Positions 8,738 to 18,184 of a DNA stretch of 64,000 nucleotides are shown in pieces; positions within the stretch are counted from its first letter, which is position 1; every line of letters starts with the position of its first letter. Origin of the DNA: Candidatus Obscuribacterales bacterium. GTDB lineage: Bacteria; Cyanobacteriota; Vampirovibrionia; Obscuribacterales; Obscuribacteraceae. Below the pieces are notes generated by a model. It had not been told where the DNA came from and ran no database searches. It worked only from the letters and a program-made list of their open reading frames with translations. The position numbers and the translations under genes are program-made. The DNA is taken from NCBI GenBank assembly GCA_019744775.1, contig JAIETZ010000002.1:496001-560000 (forward strand), written 5' to 3'.

Positions 8738-8760
8738 ATTACTAAATGACTTTTAGTAAT
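8738..8760. promoter_or_regulatory. Inverted repeat upstream of the lipoprotein gene
   Basis: Arms ATTACTAAA and TTTTAGTAAT around TGAC, 26 bases before the start of the gene at 8787. There is no clear T run, so an operator or a 5' UTR hairpin is as likely as a terminator for sbcD. Confidence 0.35.
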
Positions 8761-8786
8761 CGCTAAAACTTTGCGGGGAAAACACA

Positions 8787-9341
8787 ATGTTCAACTGGAA
8801 AAAGCAATACAAGAATTTGTCACTCATCGCTCTGGCAGCCATTTCGTGCGCCACGATGACGACCGCATGCTCCTCCAACAAGGAAACTGCCGCAGTGCCA
8901 ACTCCTCAAGGAACAATTGCCCTTGATGCAGTGCGTGTAGGCATGCCTGAAACAACTTTCAAAGATGCAATCTTGACCTTCGTACAAGATCCAAACGGCA
9001 GCGTAGCCGGCAAGGTGCAATACCTGAGCCGCGGTCGCGATGCCAACGGTGGTCAGTATATGGTCCAGTGCAAAGACGGCAGATGCTTTGGTCTTCTTGT
9101 TTATCAACAAGAGCAACCACTGAGCAAAGAGCAGGCTCTTGCCACATTGGAAAAGCTTTTCCCAACCGATAAGCCAACCCAATCCAAAGTGGATGACCAG
9201 CAGGTAAAAGCCGGCAATGTAGGCACACCAACAGAAACCATCTTCTTCGGTGACGACTATAAAGGTGAATTAATTTACACTGACAAGTCGGCTTCCAAAG
9301 TCAAAATAATCGCAGCCTGGGCACAAAAACTGCCTAGCTAA
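8787..9341 (+). CDS. Putative lipoprotein of unknown function
   Basis: A 184-residue protein with a basic N-terminus (NWKKQYKN), a hydrophobic core and a lipobox-like MTTAC ending at Cys 28, so it is probably lipid-anchored at the envelope. The mature part is about 155 residues with a VRVGMPETTFKDAIL stretch and two close Cys (QCKDGRC) that could form a disulfide. I recognise no family. Codon use is like its neighbours. It lies between sbcD and the exporter genes and is separated from the latter by a structured region (9365-9433). Confidence 0.75.
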   Translation: MFNWKKQYKNLSLIALAAISCATMTTACSSNKETAAVPTPQGTIALDAVRVGMPETTFKDAILTFVQDPNGSVAGKVQYLSRGRDANGGQYMVQCKDGRCFGLLVYQQEQPLSKEQALATLEKLFPTDKPTQSKVDDQQVKAGNVGTPTETIFFGDDYKGELIYTDKSASKVKIIAAWAQKLPS

Positions 9342-9364
9342 GAAGCTGTTGATTCTTCCTCCCC

Positions 9365-9433
9365 AAGAGGCTGTAGCGTGTTATCATCTTGTGAACCCGG
9401 CTGGGACGCGGATGATTCTGCCGACAGCCTCTT
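9365..9433 (+). ncRNA. Structured leader or small RNA element before the ABC exporter
   Basis: Outer arms AAGAGGCTGT (9365-9374) and ACAGCCTCTT (9424-9433) are perfectly complementary over 10 bp. Inside them ATCATC (9383-9388) pairs with GATGAT (9411-9416), and a CCC-GGCT-GGG hairpin sits at the tip. The stacked design over 69 bases is unlikely to be chance. It ends 31 bases before the exporter start codon. It does not match a riboswitch class I know and lacks a proper terminator T run. Confidence 0.5.
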
Positions 9434-9464
9434 TGAACTTCTATAGGGAACCGCGCTGGTTAAC

Positions 9465-10340
9465 ATGTCTGTTCAACTCGGACAACCGAAAACAGTAGAG
9501 ACAGCACGTGAGTCACGTGGTGTTTCAAGCTACTACAACCTGACACCCAAAGCAGGTATGCGCGGGCTCTGGCAGTTGCGCCCACTTATTGAACTTATGG
9601 TTCGCCGTGATTTGCAAGGAAGATTTCGCGGTTCTGTGATGGGCACATTCTGGTCGGTTATCAATCCGCTCGGGCACATGCTGCTTTATACGTTCGTGTT
9701 TTCCATCGTGCTCAAAGTAAGACTGGGTACTGATGCATCAACAGGCAGTTTTGCCATGTTCCTGATGGCCGGACTATTGCCCTGGCAGTCATTATCCGAA
9801 TCCTGCTTGCGTGCCACCACAACAATTTTGGAAAATCCCAATCTCGTTAAAAGAGTTGTTTTCCCGTTAGAAATTTTGCCTCTGGTATCAGTACTCTCAT
9901 CAATGGTTACTGAGGTTATCGCACTAACCGTGCTGATAGTAATTGCCGGCATTTCAATGCACGCTGTTCACTGGACGCTCGTCTATATTCCACTGCTTCT
10001 ACTTTCACAATTCTTATTTGTCGGTGGAATCGCCTGGTTGCTTTCCAGCATGGGAGTATTCCTGCAAGACATCCGTCACGCCATTTCGCTTTTCCTGTCC
10101 GCGTGGATGTATTCGACACCAATTGTTTATCCGGCATCGCAGCTTCCTGAATCATTGAAGTTCCTCTTGTGGATAAACCCCATGGCAGGACTTATCGGTG
10201 ACTTCCGCCGCTGCATGCTTGAAGGGTTGCCACCGGATTGGAATTCTTATTTCTCTTATACAGCAATCGGCTTAATCCTCTGGTTTGCCGGCTATTACTT
10301 CTTCTACAAAATCAAGAAATCCTTCGCGGATGTTATGTAG
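9465..10340 (+). CDS. ABC-2 polysaccharide exporter permease (Wzm/KpsM/TagG type)
   Basis: Inner-membrane subunit of a two-component ABC exporter for lipid-linked polysaccharide. The 291-residue protein has a cytoplasmic N-terminal stretch with the family motif LVRRDLQGRFRGS-like (here MVRRDLQGRFRGSVMGTFW) and about six membrane segments, with PIVYPASQLPE before the last pair, typical of ABC-2 permeases of O-antigen and teichoic acid export. The ATPase gene begins 11 bases after its stop. The exported glycan cannot be told from the sequence. Confidence 0.92.
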   Translation: MSVQLGQPKTVETARESRGVSSYYNLTPKAGMRGLWQLRPLIELMVRRDLQGRFRGSVMGTFWSVINPLGHMLLYTFVFSIVLKVRLGTDASTGSFAMFLMAGLLPWQSLSESCLRATTTILENPNLVKRVVFPLEILPLVSVLSSMVTEVIALTVLIVIAGISMHAVHWTLVYIPLLLLSQFLFVGGIAWLLSSMGVFLQDIRHAISLFLSAWMYSTPIVYPASQLPESLKFLLWINPMAGLIGDFRRCMLEGLPPDWNSYFSYTAIGLILWFAGYYFFYKIKKSFADVM

Positions 10341-10351
10341 GTTCCTAAGAC

Positions 10352-11122
10352 ATGATCGCAGTTGAACTAAAAGGAATATCAAAGCATTACTCGATCTACG
10401 ATCGTCCAGTCGATCGTTTGAAGGAAATACTTTGGCGTAATACGCGTTGCTTCCATAAAGAATTCTGGGCACTCAAAGACATCGACCTTACATTCGAGTT
10501 CGGCACAACTACAGCTCTGCTCGGTCCAAACGGCTCCGGCAAATCAACAATGCTGCAGATTATTGCCAATGTGCTGCAACCGACAGATGGCACCATCACC
10601 ATCAACGGTCGCCTGACAGCTATTTTGGAACTGGGGGCAGGTTTCCAGCCTGACTATACCGGTCGCGAAAATGTCCTATTAAACGGCATGATCTTGGGCA
10701 TTCCAAAAGAGGAAATGCTGAAAAAGATGGATGAAATTGCCGACTTTGCCGAGATTGGTGATTTCTTCGATCAGCCGGTCAAAACATATTCAAGTGGCAT
10801 GACTGTTCGTTTGGCATTTGCATCAGCGATAAGCGTTGATCCGCAAGTATTGCTCGTCGACGAAGCACTTGCTGTCGGCGACCACCGCTTCCAGCAAAAG
10901 TGTGTCGGCAAAATTGAGCAAATGCAGCAAGCAGGCAAGACAATTATCTTTGTCTCTCACGATATCCCGGCAGTTGAGCGTTTCTGCGACAAAGCAGTAT
11001 TGCTTAATGGCGGACAAATAGTGGCAACGGGAAATTCCGCCGACGTGATACCACAATTCAAACAAATGATGGATGAAGGGACAGTCGCTCCGAAGATTAT
11101 CTCGCAAGCCACAGTATCCTAA
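10352..11122 (+). CDS. ABC polysaccharide exporter ATPase (Wzt/KpsT/TagH type)
   Basis: ATPase partner of the permease at 9465. Walker A is GPNGSGKST (residues 58-66), the signature is YSSGMTVRLAF, Walker B is VLLVDEALAVGD, and SHDIPAVERFCD carries the switch His. The VDEALAVGDHRFQQKC stretch is typical of polysaccharide exporters. At 256 residues it has only the nucleotide-binding domain and lacks the C-terminal glycan-binding domain found in some Wzt proteins, so it resembles KpsT or short Wzt forms that do not recognise a modified chain end. Confidence 0.92.
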   Translation: MIAVELKGISKHYSIYDRPVDRLKEILWRNTRCFHKEFWALKDIDLTFEFGTTTALLGPNGSGKSTMLQIIANVLQPTDGTITINGRLTAILELGAGFQPDYTGRENVLLNGMILGIPKEEMLKKMDEIADFAEIGDFFDQPVKTYSSGMTVRLAFASAISVDPQVLLVDEALAVGDHRFQQKCVGKIEQMQQAGKTIIFVSHDIPAVERFCDKAVLLNGGQIVATGNSADVIPQFKQMMDEGTVAPKIISQATVS

Positions 11123-11127
11123 AAGTT

Positions 11128-12831
11128 ATGACAACAACAAGCAACCCAGTCACAAAGTCGCAAGACAAGAAACAATCACGCCTACCCTTCATCAACGATG
11201 GGCTGATTGCTTTGGCGGCATTTCTTCTATTGGAATTTCTGTGTTTCGGACTCATCCTAAATAGAATCGGCTTCTATATGGACGATTGGAGCATGTACTC
11301 CAATTTGCACTTTGGTCCAAAACCCTGGTGGGATTTGACCCTGGAATGCCTCAAGGATCCCAAAGTGATAATCAGACCTTTGGAAGGTCCATATTTTGCG
11401 GCGCTCTTTACTTGGTTCGGTGGCAGTCCCTTCGGACATCACCTGGTCAATGCCTTATTTGAAGCGTTTGGCGCCTGGTTCCTTTATTTAGGACTAGCTC
11501 GAGTTTCACACAACAAGAGACTGTCGTTTTTGGCTTCGGCACTATTTCTCATGTATCCAAATCATGATGCAACGCATTATTGGATAACAGCGAGTTCTGC
11601 CACAGTCAGCTTGACGCTCTACACATTATCTTTCTGGCAGGCAGTTAAAGGCTTCCAGGAAAAACGTATTGGACTTGTCTTCCTTTCCGCATTTTCATTC
11701 CTGTTGAGCGTATTCAATTACGAGTCCTTTTTACCGCTTTTCCCATTTACTTTTGTTTGTTGTCTCTTCATTGCCCTTGAAGGACACACCCAAAAGGCTA
11801 AAGCGGCTCTGCAAACAGCATTGTACTTTTCTCCCTATGTAGCAATCACTGTCATCACTTGGTGGTACAGACGCGTTTACTTACCCAAAGTCCTTCCGGA
11901 GTCCTGGACACCGGCGGCTGGTTTTGATATCAACCACATAATCACCGTCTACAAAGAGGGCTTCAACGATAACCTTTTGGCACCAGCAGCGCTGTTCTTT
12001 ATTGAACAAGCTAATAAGGCGCTCGCCACCGGTGTTACACCGATTGAATGGTTGTTCTTCGCAATAGCTGCAATTGCAGTTGCGACAACACCGTTTTTAT
12101 TGGCAAAGTCAGAGTCGGAAATCGAACCGGCAACCTTTGCTAAATTATTAGCGGCTGGATTTATCACAATTCTTTCCTCGTACTCGATTTACGGACTAGC
12201 ACTCACCTATGTGCCGCGTCTCGATACGATTATCAACCGCATCAATGCCGGAGCATCAATAGGATCAGCAATTATAATTACCTGCGCAATTTTCTTTATC
12301 GCGCAGGCAATTAACAAGCGCGCAACTGTAATTCCTGTTTTGCTTGGCACACTACTTGTCGGTCTATTTATTCTCTCCAATTGGGGCTTATCCAAGCCGT
12401 GGATAGCTTCGTGGGGTGTGCAAAAACATATTCGCACCATAATTGAAAAAAATCGAGATACATTCAAATCAGGCGATTCAATATTGCTCGCTAACGCGCC
12501 TCGTTACGTCATGTGGGCACCTTTATTTGACGGCGTCTGGGATTTCCAAACAATGGTGCGCTGGTGCCTAGACAATAAACATATCAATGCCGGAGTTGTC
12601 TCCGAGCGAATTGTGCTTTCCAAAGACGATGCTCGCGATGTATCTCGCGGCTACCTCTGTGGCACTTACCCTTATAAAACCATGCATCTTTTGACCCCTG
12701 GTCCTGAGACCTGGTACGCGGTGCCCAACGGCGAAACTTTTATTGCCATTATCGAAAAGAACGGCATGGCATTCGGATTGGACAAGTCTATGCCCGCCCA
12801 ATGGCGCGCCCAGCTTGGCATTCAGAAATAA
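11128..12831 (+). CDS. Polytopic GT-C-like membrane protein, DDW motif
   Basis: A 567-residue membrane protein with about 11-12 hydrophobic segments. After the first segment an acidic pair, YMDDWSMYS, lies where GT-C glycosyltransferases have their catalytic Asp in the first external loop. YPNHDATHYWITAS later resembles the HPxHxExVxW region of TMTC/PMT-like proteins. A soluble end of about 100 residues follows the last segment. It starts 5 bases after the ATPase stop, so it belongs to the exporter operon. It probably transfers a sugar from a polyprenyl-phosphate donor outside the membrane; the acceptor is unknown. Confidence 0.65.
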   Translation: MTTTSNPVTKSQDKKQSRLPFINDGLIALAAFLLLEFLCFGLILNRIGFYMDDWSMYSNLHFGPKPWWDLTLECLKDPKVIIRPLEGPYFAALFTWFGGSPFGHHLVNALFEAFGAWFLYLGLARVSHNKRLSFLASALFLMYPNHDATHYWITASSATVSLTLYTLSFWQAVKGFQEKRIGLVFLSAFSFLLSVFNYESFLPLFPFTFVCCLFIALEGHTQKAKAALQTALYFSPYVAITVITWWYRRVYLPKVLPESWTPAAGFDINHIITVYKEGFNDNLLAPAALFFIEQANKALATGVTPIEWLFFAIAAIAVATTPFLLAKSESEIEPATFAKLLAAGFITILSSYSIYGLALTYVPRLDTIINRINAGASIGSAIIITCAIFFIAQAINKRATVIPVLLGTLLVGLFILSNWGLSKPWIASWGVQKHIRTIIEKNRDTFKSGDSILLANAPRYVMWAPLFDGVWDFQTMVRWCLDNKHINAGVVSERIVLSKDDARDVSRGYLCGTYPYKTMHLLTPGPETWYAVPNGETFIAIIEKNGMAFGLDKSMPAQWRAQLGIQK

Positions 12832-12897
12832 TCTAACCGGTAGTTTTAATAATACATTTTTCGGGTAAATGCTATTCAGACAGCCGGAGGCAATGCT

Positions 12898-13359
12898 ATG
12901 ACGACACCGCACGCGTTTGATGGGGCAATGCAAAAGGCAAAAGCCGGCGACGTAATCACAAACGCCGTTGAACATGCTGTTGTACACGCACTTCTTCAAG
13001 AATTTATGGGTGGAGGCAAAGTAGCTTTTGAACTGGAGAAGCTGATTGATGATCAATTGTTGACGCCTCAGCTAAATGACTCGCTAAATGTCTGCAAAGC
13101 TATCGAAAGCGTAAGCAATGATCCTGCCGCAAGTCAGGATTTCCTAGAGGCGACTGTCGGCAAAAGCAAAATTCCGCAAGACTTCAGCACTTATGATCAG
13201 AAGCAACGCGCGGATTGTATGATTGCTCTGCTTGAAGCCAACAATACAAACTTAGACAGCCAAGAAATGAGTTCTCTTGTCGACGCAACATCAAACGGTG
13301 GAGCACCGAAGATTCAGCAAATTTGCAATGACATGAAAAAGAATCATCCTATCGCCTGA
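12898..13359 (+). CDS. Small hypothetical protein
   Basis: A 153-residue soluble protein I cannot place. It is largely helical by composition, with no signal peptide or membrane segment, and two or three scattered Cys. A GGAGG ribosome site lies seven bases before the ATG, and the reading frame has normal composition, so I take it as a real gene. It follows the GT-C-like gene after 66 bases and converges on galE. Confidence 0.6.
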   Translation: MTTPHAFDGAMQKAKAGDVITNAVEHAVVHALLQEFMGGGKVAFELEKLIDDQLLTPQLNDSLNVCKAIESVSNDPAASQDFLEATVGKSKIPQDFSTYDQKQRADCMIALLEANNTNLDSQEMSSLVDATSNGGAPKIQQICNDMKKNHPIA

Positions 13360-13377
13360 GATCAAAATTGATTGAGA

Positions 13378-14373
13378 TCAATACCGACGATTCTGCTCCC
13401 AATTCCAAGCAGTTTCAATAGTCTTTCTTAGATCATATTTCGGTTGCCAGCCAAGTAACTCTTTCGCCTTGCTGCAATTTGCAACAAGCTTAGCTACATC
13501 ACCTGGTCTACGCTTGGAATACTTCACCTTAATGTCTTTGCCGGTTACTTCTTTGCTTAGATCAATTACTCGTTTTACCGAGGCACCATCGGCGGTACCA
13601 AGATTAATCGCTTCAACACAAGTCTTCTTATTCAACAAATCCAAAGCGCGAATATGAGCATCGGCTAAATCATTGACGTGCACGTAGTCACGTATGCATG
13701 TGCCGTCGTCAGTTTCATAATCATCGCCAAAGACTTCCAAATGATCTATTTCGCCTTTAGCCGCTTTCAAAGCACGTGGTATCAAATGCGTTTCCGGCTC
13801 GTGACTCTCACCGATGAGTCCTGATTCGTCCGCTCCTGCTGCGTTGAAATACCTGAGACATACTGTCGACCAGTTTTTGGTTCTACCGTAAGACCAGAGT
13901 GCCTGTTCGATTAAGTACTTGGTTAAACCATAGACACTGACGGGGTTTTGCGGGTGCAACTCATCCAAAGGCGCATACTGGGGATCACCATAGGTGGCAC
14001 AGCTGGATGAAAAGACAAGTTTCTTTACGCCTAGAGCATCCATCACCTTAAATAATTTGAGACTACCGGCAACGTTGTTTTCGAAGTAGCGCGAGGGCTC
14101 AGCCTCTGAGTCTCCAACGTAGCAGAAGCCGGCAAAGTGCATTACCGAATCCACGTAATAACGCTCCATAGCGTCAGCTACGGTACGCTCGTCTGCGATG
14201 TCAGCCTCTATGAGGTGAATTCGCTTAGTCAATTCATCACCAAGTGAATGCAGCGCTCGGCGATGTCCCTCAATCAAGTTGTCAACAACAACCACTTCCG
14301 AGCCCGGCTTGGACAAGTAATTCTTGACAAAGTGGCTACCAATATAGCCAGCGCCACCGGTTACTAATAGCAT
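13378..14373 (-). CDS. galE: UDP-glucose 4-epimerase
   Basis: Extended short-chain dehydrogenase that interconverts UDP-glucose and UDP-galactose (or the N-acetyl forms). The NAD motif TGGAGYIGSHFV lies at the N-terminus, with SSSCATYGDP and the catalytic YGLTK (Tyr-x3-Lys), and NLGTADGASVKRVI near the end. I chose the ATG at 14373 (331 residues), because the nucleotide-binding strand starts directly there; an ATG at 14409 would add 12 residues of no known role. It supplies sugar nucleotide to the glycan locus. Confidence 0.93.
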   Translation of the reverse strand: MLLVTGGAGYIGSHFVKNYLSKPGSEVVVVDNLIEGHRRALHSLGDELTKRIHLIEADIADERTVADAMERYYVDSVMHFAGFCYVGDSEAEPSRYFENNVAGSLKLFKVMDALGVKKLVFSSSCATYGDPQYAPLDELHPQNPVSVYGLTKYLIEQALWSYGRTKNWSTVCLRYFNAAGADESGLIGESHEPETHLIPRALKAAKGEIDHLEVFGDDYETDDGTCIRDYVHVNDLADAHIRALDLLNKKTCVEAINLGTADGASVKRVIDLSKEVTGKDIKVKYSKRRPGDVAKLVANCSKAKELLGWQPKYDLRKTIETAWNWEQNRRY

Positions 14374-14527
14374 TAAGTACCATCCCAACAGGGGTTTGAA
14401 GAGTATCAATAACTAGTTTAGCTAAGCTGCTTTAGGGAGAACGACAGCAGCGAACAAATACTCGATGAGTCTTTGCTAAGAAAGCCTCAAAGGCTCGCCA
14501 GACGCAGCTCCAGATAAAAATATTCCT

Positions 14528-14557
14528 TTGACCGGCCTTGTCATTCCCTGCTATCTT
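14528..14557 (+). promoter_or_regulatory. Sigma-70-like promoter for the methyltransferase gene
   Basis: TTGACC (14528-14533) and TATCTT (14552-14557) with an 18-base spacer, 36 bases before the start codon at 14593. It is between divergent galE and the methyltransferase. Confidence 0.45.
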
Positions 14558-14592
14558 TTTTAGATGGTGAAAGCTCATTCCAGGAGTAACCA

Positions 14593-15309
14593 GTGTCCAC
14601 AGTCAAAGAAATGCCCAACACCGTGCGCGAGGGAAATCTCACTATTTCCACTCTGCCTATTGTTGAGCCGGAAACACCACCATCAAATATTTTGAGAAAG
14701 CTATGTCTTTTTCTCTCAAACGCCATTCTGCAATTTCCATTAATGTTTGAATTGCAACAGAAAGCGCTAGATCAACCAACACTTCTGCGTGCTGAAGTTG
14801 AACAAGAGTTGCAACCATTAGGTGATGACTTTATGGTCATCGATTACGGCTGCGGCTCGGGAACTTACACAGGGCTTTTCAATTCAAAAAACTATTTGGG
14901 CATTGACTGCAATTTGCCAATGCTGGAAAGAGCAGCGGCAAAACATCCGCAACATTCTTTTGTTCAAGCAAGCGACCTCACCGGCATCAAGTCCAAAATT
15001 GGTTCTGTTGGGCAAATTCTTTTAGTCGGTGTTATTCACCATTTGCCCGAAGAATTGCTTGTATCAATTTTGCAAAGCCTCCCTAAGGGCGAGCCAATAA
15101 AAATGCTGGCTATCGATACTCTCAAATGTACCTATGGTCCGGGCTGGTTTGTTCAATTGTTTGAACGCGGTGAATTCTTGCGCACTGAAATCGATCACAA
15201 GCGCTTATTAGATCGCGTGTCCATTGAAACAAGTTACAAGAAAGTGCCATATGGTCGCTTCTTTGAACTCGCCGTCTACCGCGGTGTAATTCGCCAAGAT
15301 ATTAAATAA
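14593..15309 (+). CDS. Class I SAM-dependent methyltransferase
   Basis: A 238-residue methylase. Motif I is IDYGCGSGTYTG (residues 83-94), with an acidic motif II (LGIDCN) and VGVIHHLPEE at the motif IV position. The first 75 residues hold an amphipathic stretch that may help bind substrate or membrane. It uses a GTG start with AGGAG eight bases upstream. It stands alone, divergent from galE and facing the large membrane protein genes. A lipid or sugar target is possible given the location, but the sequence does not show which. Confidence 0.8.
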   Translation: MSTVKEMPNTVREGNLTISTLPIVEPETPPSNILRKLCLFLSNAILQFPLMFELQQKALDQPTLLRAEVEQELQPLGDDFMVIDYGCGSGTYTGLFNSKNYLGIDCNLPMLERAAAKHPQHSFVQASDLTGIKSKIGSVGQILLVGVIHHLPEELLVSILQSLPKGEPIKMLAIDTLKCTYGPGWFVQLFERGEFLRTEIDHKRLLDRVSIETSYKKVPYGRFFELAVYRGVIRQDIK

Positions 15310-15334
15310 CGGTTCTGTGCTTAATTGAAGCATC

Positions 15335-15361
15335 GAACGGGCGCATTGCATGCGCCCGTTC
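15335..15361. repeat. REP-like palindrome, copy 2, acting as likely terminator
   Basis: A perfect 11-bp stem GAACGGGCGCA/TGCGCCCGTTC around TTGCA, placed exactly between the convergent stops of the methyltransferase and the 937-residue gene. It shares 23 bases (15339-15361) with 32103-32125 and a 15-base core with 3595-3609. Confidence 0.75.
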
Positions 15362-18174
15362 TAAAATATTGCGTTTACCTTGCCCGAGAAGGTCTTGCGA
15401 TAATTTGCTGTGAAGTTAACAGACAAGTCCTTCAGTAGCGTTTGTCCATATGAGCCGACAACTCCGTATTCCGACACTTGTTCCCAGGGTCCCGGGTAAA
15501 CTCCAAGCTGCAATTTTGTAACTGCACCTTGCATCGCAGCTATTGGAATTTCTTCGACAATTGCAAAGTCTTGCCAGTCCGTTGTTGCACTGATACTAGA
15601 CGGAGCATGTGGCAGAACCATGGTGAAGGCATTGTTTTTGCCACCGACAACTACGGGCAAAAGACTAAAGTGGGATTTTTTGTTACCCAAAGACTTCATC
15701 TTGCCACTGATATTTACAATAAGATGACTACCTTGAGTTACGTGCTGCGGCACGCTGACCTCAACCGTATTTCTAGCCACGCACTGAAATTGTGCCTTGC
15801 TTATGCCAATAACATTGGCGCCTTCACTTGGTACGCGCAACAAAGGATCAAAATCAGATGGGCGCAGGTCTCTAGTACAGGAAGCTCCTCTGCCGGCATC
15901 ACCGCCAGTTGCACTCGGATTGAACAAAGCAGCCAAGTAAATGTGATACTCGCCTGTCTGTTTGCCTTCTGCCGGTGACAGATCGTCATAGTTACCAAAA
16001 CCACCAGCTTCCAAACTCGATACAGAAGGCACAAAACGCTTGCTTATCGGTTGTTGCAATCTACCATCCAACAGTTCACCATCATTGCAGAACAATCCGG
16101 CACTGAAGCGATCCAAATCCTTGGGATATTGCCCTTCATGTCCGCGCGAATATTCACCATAGACAGTCAGAGGCTCCTTTTCGGCAGAGACAACAATTAC
16201 GTTGCCGCCCGATAGATGCAGGCAAGATACAGGAACAGACACCGCATACCACTGCTTCCAGTCGTCGAACTTGAACCCCATAGTTCCGGCATATTTGCGC
16301 ATGGTGTCCAACACCCAATAGGACTGCGGTCGAAACTGTTGAATAATTACCGGCTTATCGGAAAGAACTTGACCGTTAACAGTCACCTTAGCACCGGCCG
16401 TTGAACTATCGCCATCAATTAAAACAAGCGCACCACCCAAAGGCTGTCTCAAGGATTTCAATTGTGCATTGTCCAGATCAAGAGTGCGGCAAGCCGACTG
16501 ACCAGACTGAAGGCGGCACGACCAGGTTAATGGTTCCGCGTCAAAGGCGAACCCGGACAGAACCGCACCGGAGACCATACAAGTAAGCACAGTAAGCAAA
16601 ATTACAGTTGCGTGTTGTTTCTTCGGCGTCAGAGGCGCCGTGAGGCTAAACGCAGCAAGAATCAGCCAACAAGCTACAAGCCAGGTGGCAAACAACTCAA
16701 GTGAATGAGCTGTACTTGCATCACAACCAAACGCAACAAGACGCGACACGTAGTCATTTTTAATCAGATAGCAAAACGCAATTGCCGGAATTGCCAGTTT
16801 GATAATTGCTTGCGGTAATTTCCTCATTCTCACAAGCGCATGGGCAAAATATACAGCCAGCAAAACCATAAACGGCATCGCTGTAAAACCATAGCGATTG
16901 ATAGTTTCAAAAGGCAAATAAATCAAATGCGCTGAGACTAGTGCCAAACTGGCATAGCCGACAAAATTGACTGTTCTGTTTATCGGTTTTGGTGCGGTTA
17001 AAAGAACAAAAGCGCCACCCAAGGACAAGAAGCAGAAAAGCCAATGCCAGGCTCGTTGCACATCCATGGATAAGCCCAAAGGATGTTGGCGAAAATCATT
17101 CCAAGGCCAAGACCAAATACGAGTTACTTTACGTAGTGCCAGGTTCAACGACTCTTGAGGACGCGTTGTCCAAACTCCGGAAATAGCAGCCATCGGCGAT
17201 GCTTCATGAGCGAATATCTCTGTCAGAGGGGCGCTTGGTTGAGCGGACCAACCATCGACTTCAACATCGCAGCCCTTAGCCGTGTTGTAAGAAGGAACTC
17301 GCGACGGCAATAGTTGAAACGCACCGTTGACGACTTTTGTCGTGATAAGCCAGGGAATGAATGCAGCGACAATGCCGGCAATCACAAGCGCCGGCAATGC
17401 AACACGCTTTTTCCAGTTGCAGGCGAACCAGGCAATCAAATGCGCCAAGCCCCAGATAGGCAAAAGCACCGGCTTGAGAAGAAGCAAAAGTCCATCAACC
17501 ATGCCCAAGAACAATCCCGTCATACGGTCTGTTGTGTTTTGCTTGATGAATTTATCAAGCAACCAAATGCCGGCAAGTAATAAAGTCACAGCAGGCGTTT
17601 CGGTGAGAAAGCGGCTGGACGCAACTATGGCAGTCGGATAGAGAGCCCAGCTCAAGCCGGCAGCCAATCCCCAATTTGCACTATTGAGCCATCTTTTCGC
17701 AAGAAGGCAGACAAGCAACGAACTTGTCGCATGCATAAGGCTAAGAACAACAATAAGAACGCGCCAATCTGTCGGTTGCGGCACTTTGCCAATGGCGGCA
17801 AAAACAATTGCTGCAGTTGTCGGCAATACTGGGCCGTCTAGAATGAGATACTCGCCAAACCATTTTTGCGAACTGACCAAATTATTCAGTGCTGCAAACA
17901 TATCCCCTTTAGCCAAAGATTCCTGCCACCAGAGGACCATAAGACGAGCAGACTCAAGGTAATGTCTGGAATCAAATATCAAAACAATTTTCGACTCGGA
18001 GCTGAGGAGATTGTTTACCAGAGAGACAGCAAGGGCCACAAGAAAGCAAAGAGCAGGCACAATCATAGGCAAAAGCCACGCTTGACTGCTGAGTCGCGTT
18101 GCAACAGTAGTTGCGCTACTAGATGTAGCTACCTCACTTACTGCCAACTCTTCTAATTGCTCTTGTACGACCAT
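15361..18174 (-). CDS. Large GT39-like membrane protein with soluble C-terminal half, paralogue B
   Basis: A 937-residue protein. Residues to about 540 form some 12-13 membrane segments of GT-C (GT39/ArnT-like) type, with an acidic first-loop motif FDSRHYLES, then LDGPVLP, WALYPTAI, RFLTETPA, GCDVEVDG, PWNDFR and NRYGFTAMPF. The last 380 or so residues are soluble and presumably external: LIDGDSSTAGAKVTVNG, KQWYAVSVPV and LTVYGEY precede beta-rich sequence. The same motifs occur in the same order in the proteins at 18185 and 32196, so the three are paralogues. It is the last gene of a five-gene minus-strand operon. Likely role: transfer of a sugar from polyprenyl-phosphate to an unknown acceptor; the C-terminal half may bind glycan. 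Confidence 0.75.
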   Translation of the reverse strand: MVVQEQLEELAVSEVATSSSATTVATRLSSQAWLLPMIVPALCFLVALAVSLVNNLLSSESKIVLIFDSRHYLESARLMVLWWQESLAKGDMFAALNNLVSSQKWFGEYLILDGPVLPTTAAIVFAAIGKVPQPTDWRVLIVVLSLMHATSSLLVCLLAKRWLNSANWGLAAGLSWALYPTAIVASSRFLTETPAVTLLLAGIWLLDKFIKQNTTDRMTGLFLGMVDGLLLLLKPVLLPIWGLAHLIAWFACNWKKRVALPALVIAGIVAAFIPWLITTKVVNGAFQLLPSRVPSYNTAKGCDVEVDGWSAQPSAPLTEIFAHEASPMAAISGVWTTRPQESLNLALRKVTRIWSWPWNDFRQHPLGLSMDVQRAWHWLFCFLSLGGAFVLLTAPKPINRTVNFVGYASLALVSAHLIYLPFETINRYGFTAMPFMVLLAVYFAHALVRMRKLPQAIIKLAIPAIAFCYLIKNDYVSRLVAFGCDASTAHSLELFATWLVACWLILAAFSLTAPLTPKKQHATVILLTVLTCMVSGAVLSGFAFDAEPLTWSCRLQSGQSACRTLDLDNAQLKSLRQPLGGALVLIDGDSSTAGAKVTVNGQVLSDKPVIIQQFRPQSYWVLDTMRKYAGTMGFKFDDWKQWYAVSVPVSCLHLSGGNVIVVSAEKEPLTVYGEYSRGHEGQYPKDLDRFSAGLFCNDGELLDGRLQQPISKRFVPSVSSLEAGGFGNYDDLSPAEGKQTGEYHIYLAALFNPSATGGDAGRGASCTRDLRPSDFDPLLRVPSEGANVIGISKAQFQCVARNTVEVSVPQHVTQGSHLIVNISGKMKSLGNKKSHFSLLPVVVGGKNNAFTMVLPHAPSSISATTDWQDFAIVEEIPIAAMQGAVTKLQLGVYPGPWEQVSEYGVVGSYGQTLLKDLSVNFTANYRKTFSGKVNAIF

Positions 18175-18184
18175 CTTCAGATTC

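Noticed and set aside
8787-9341. Open frames of 90 and 120 codons on the opposite strand of the lipoprotein gene
   Set aside because: They lack ribosome sites and any signal; the plus-strand frame with a lipobox explains the region.
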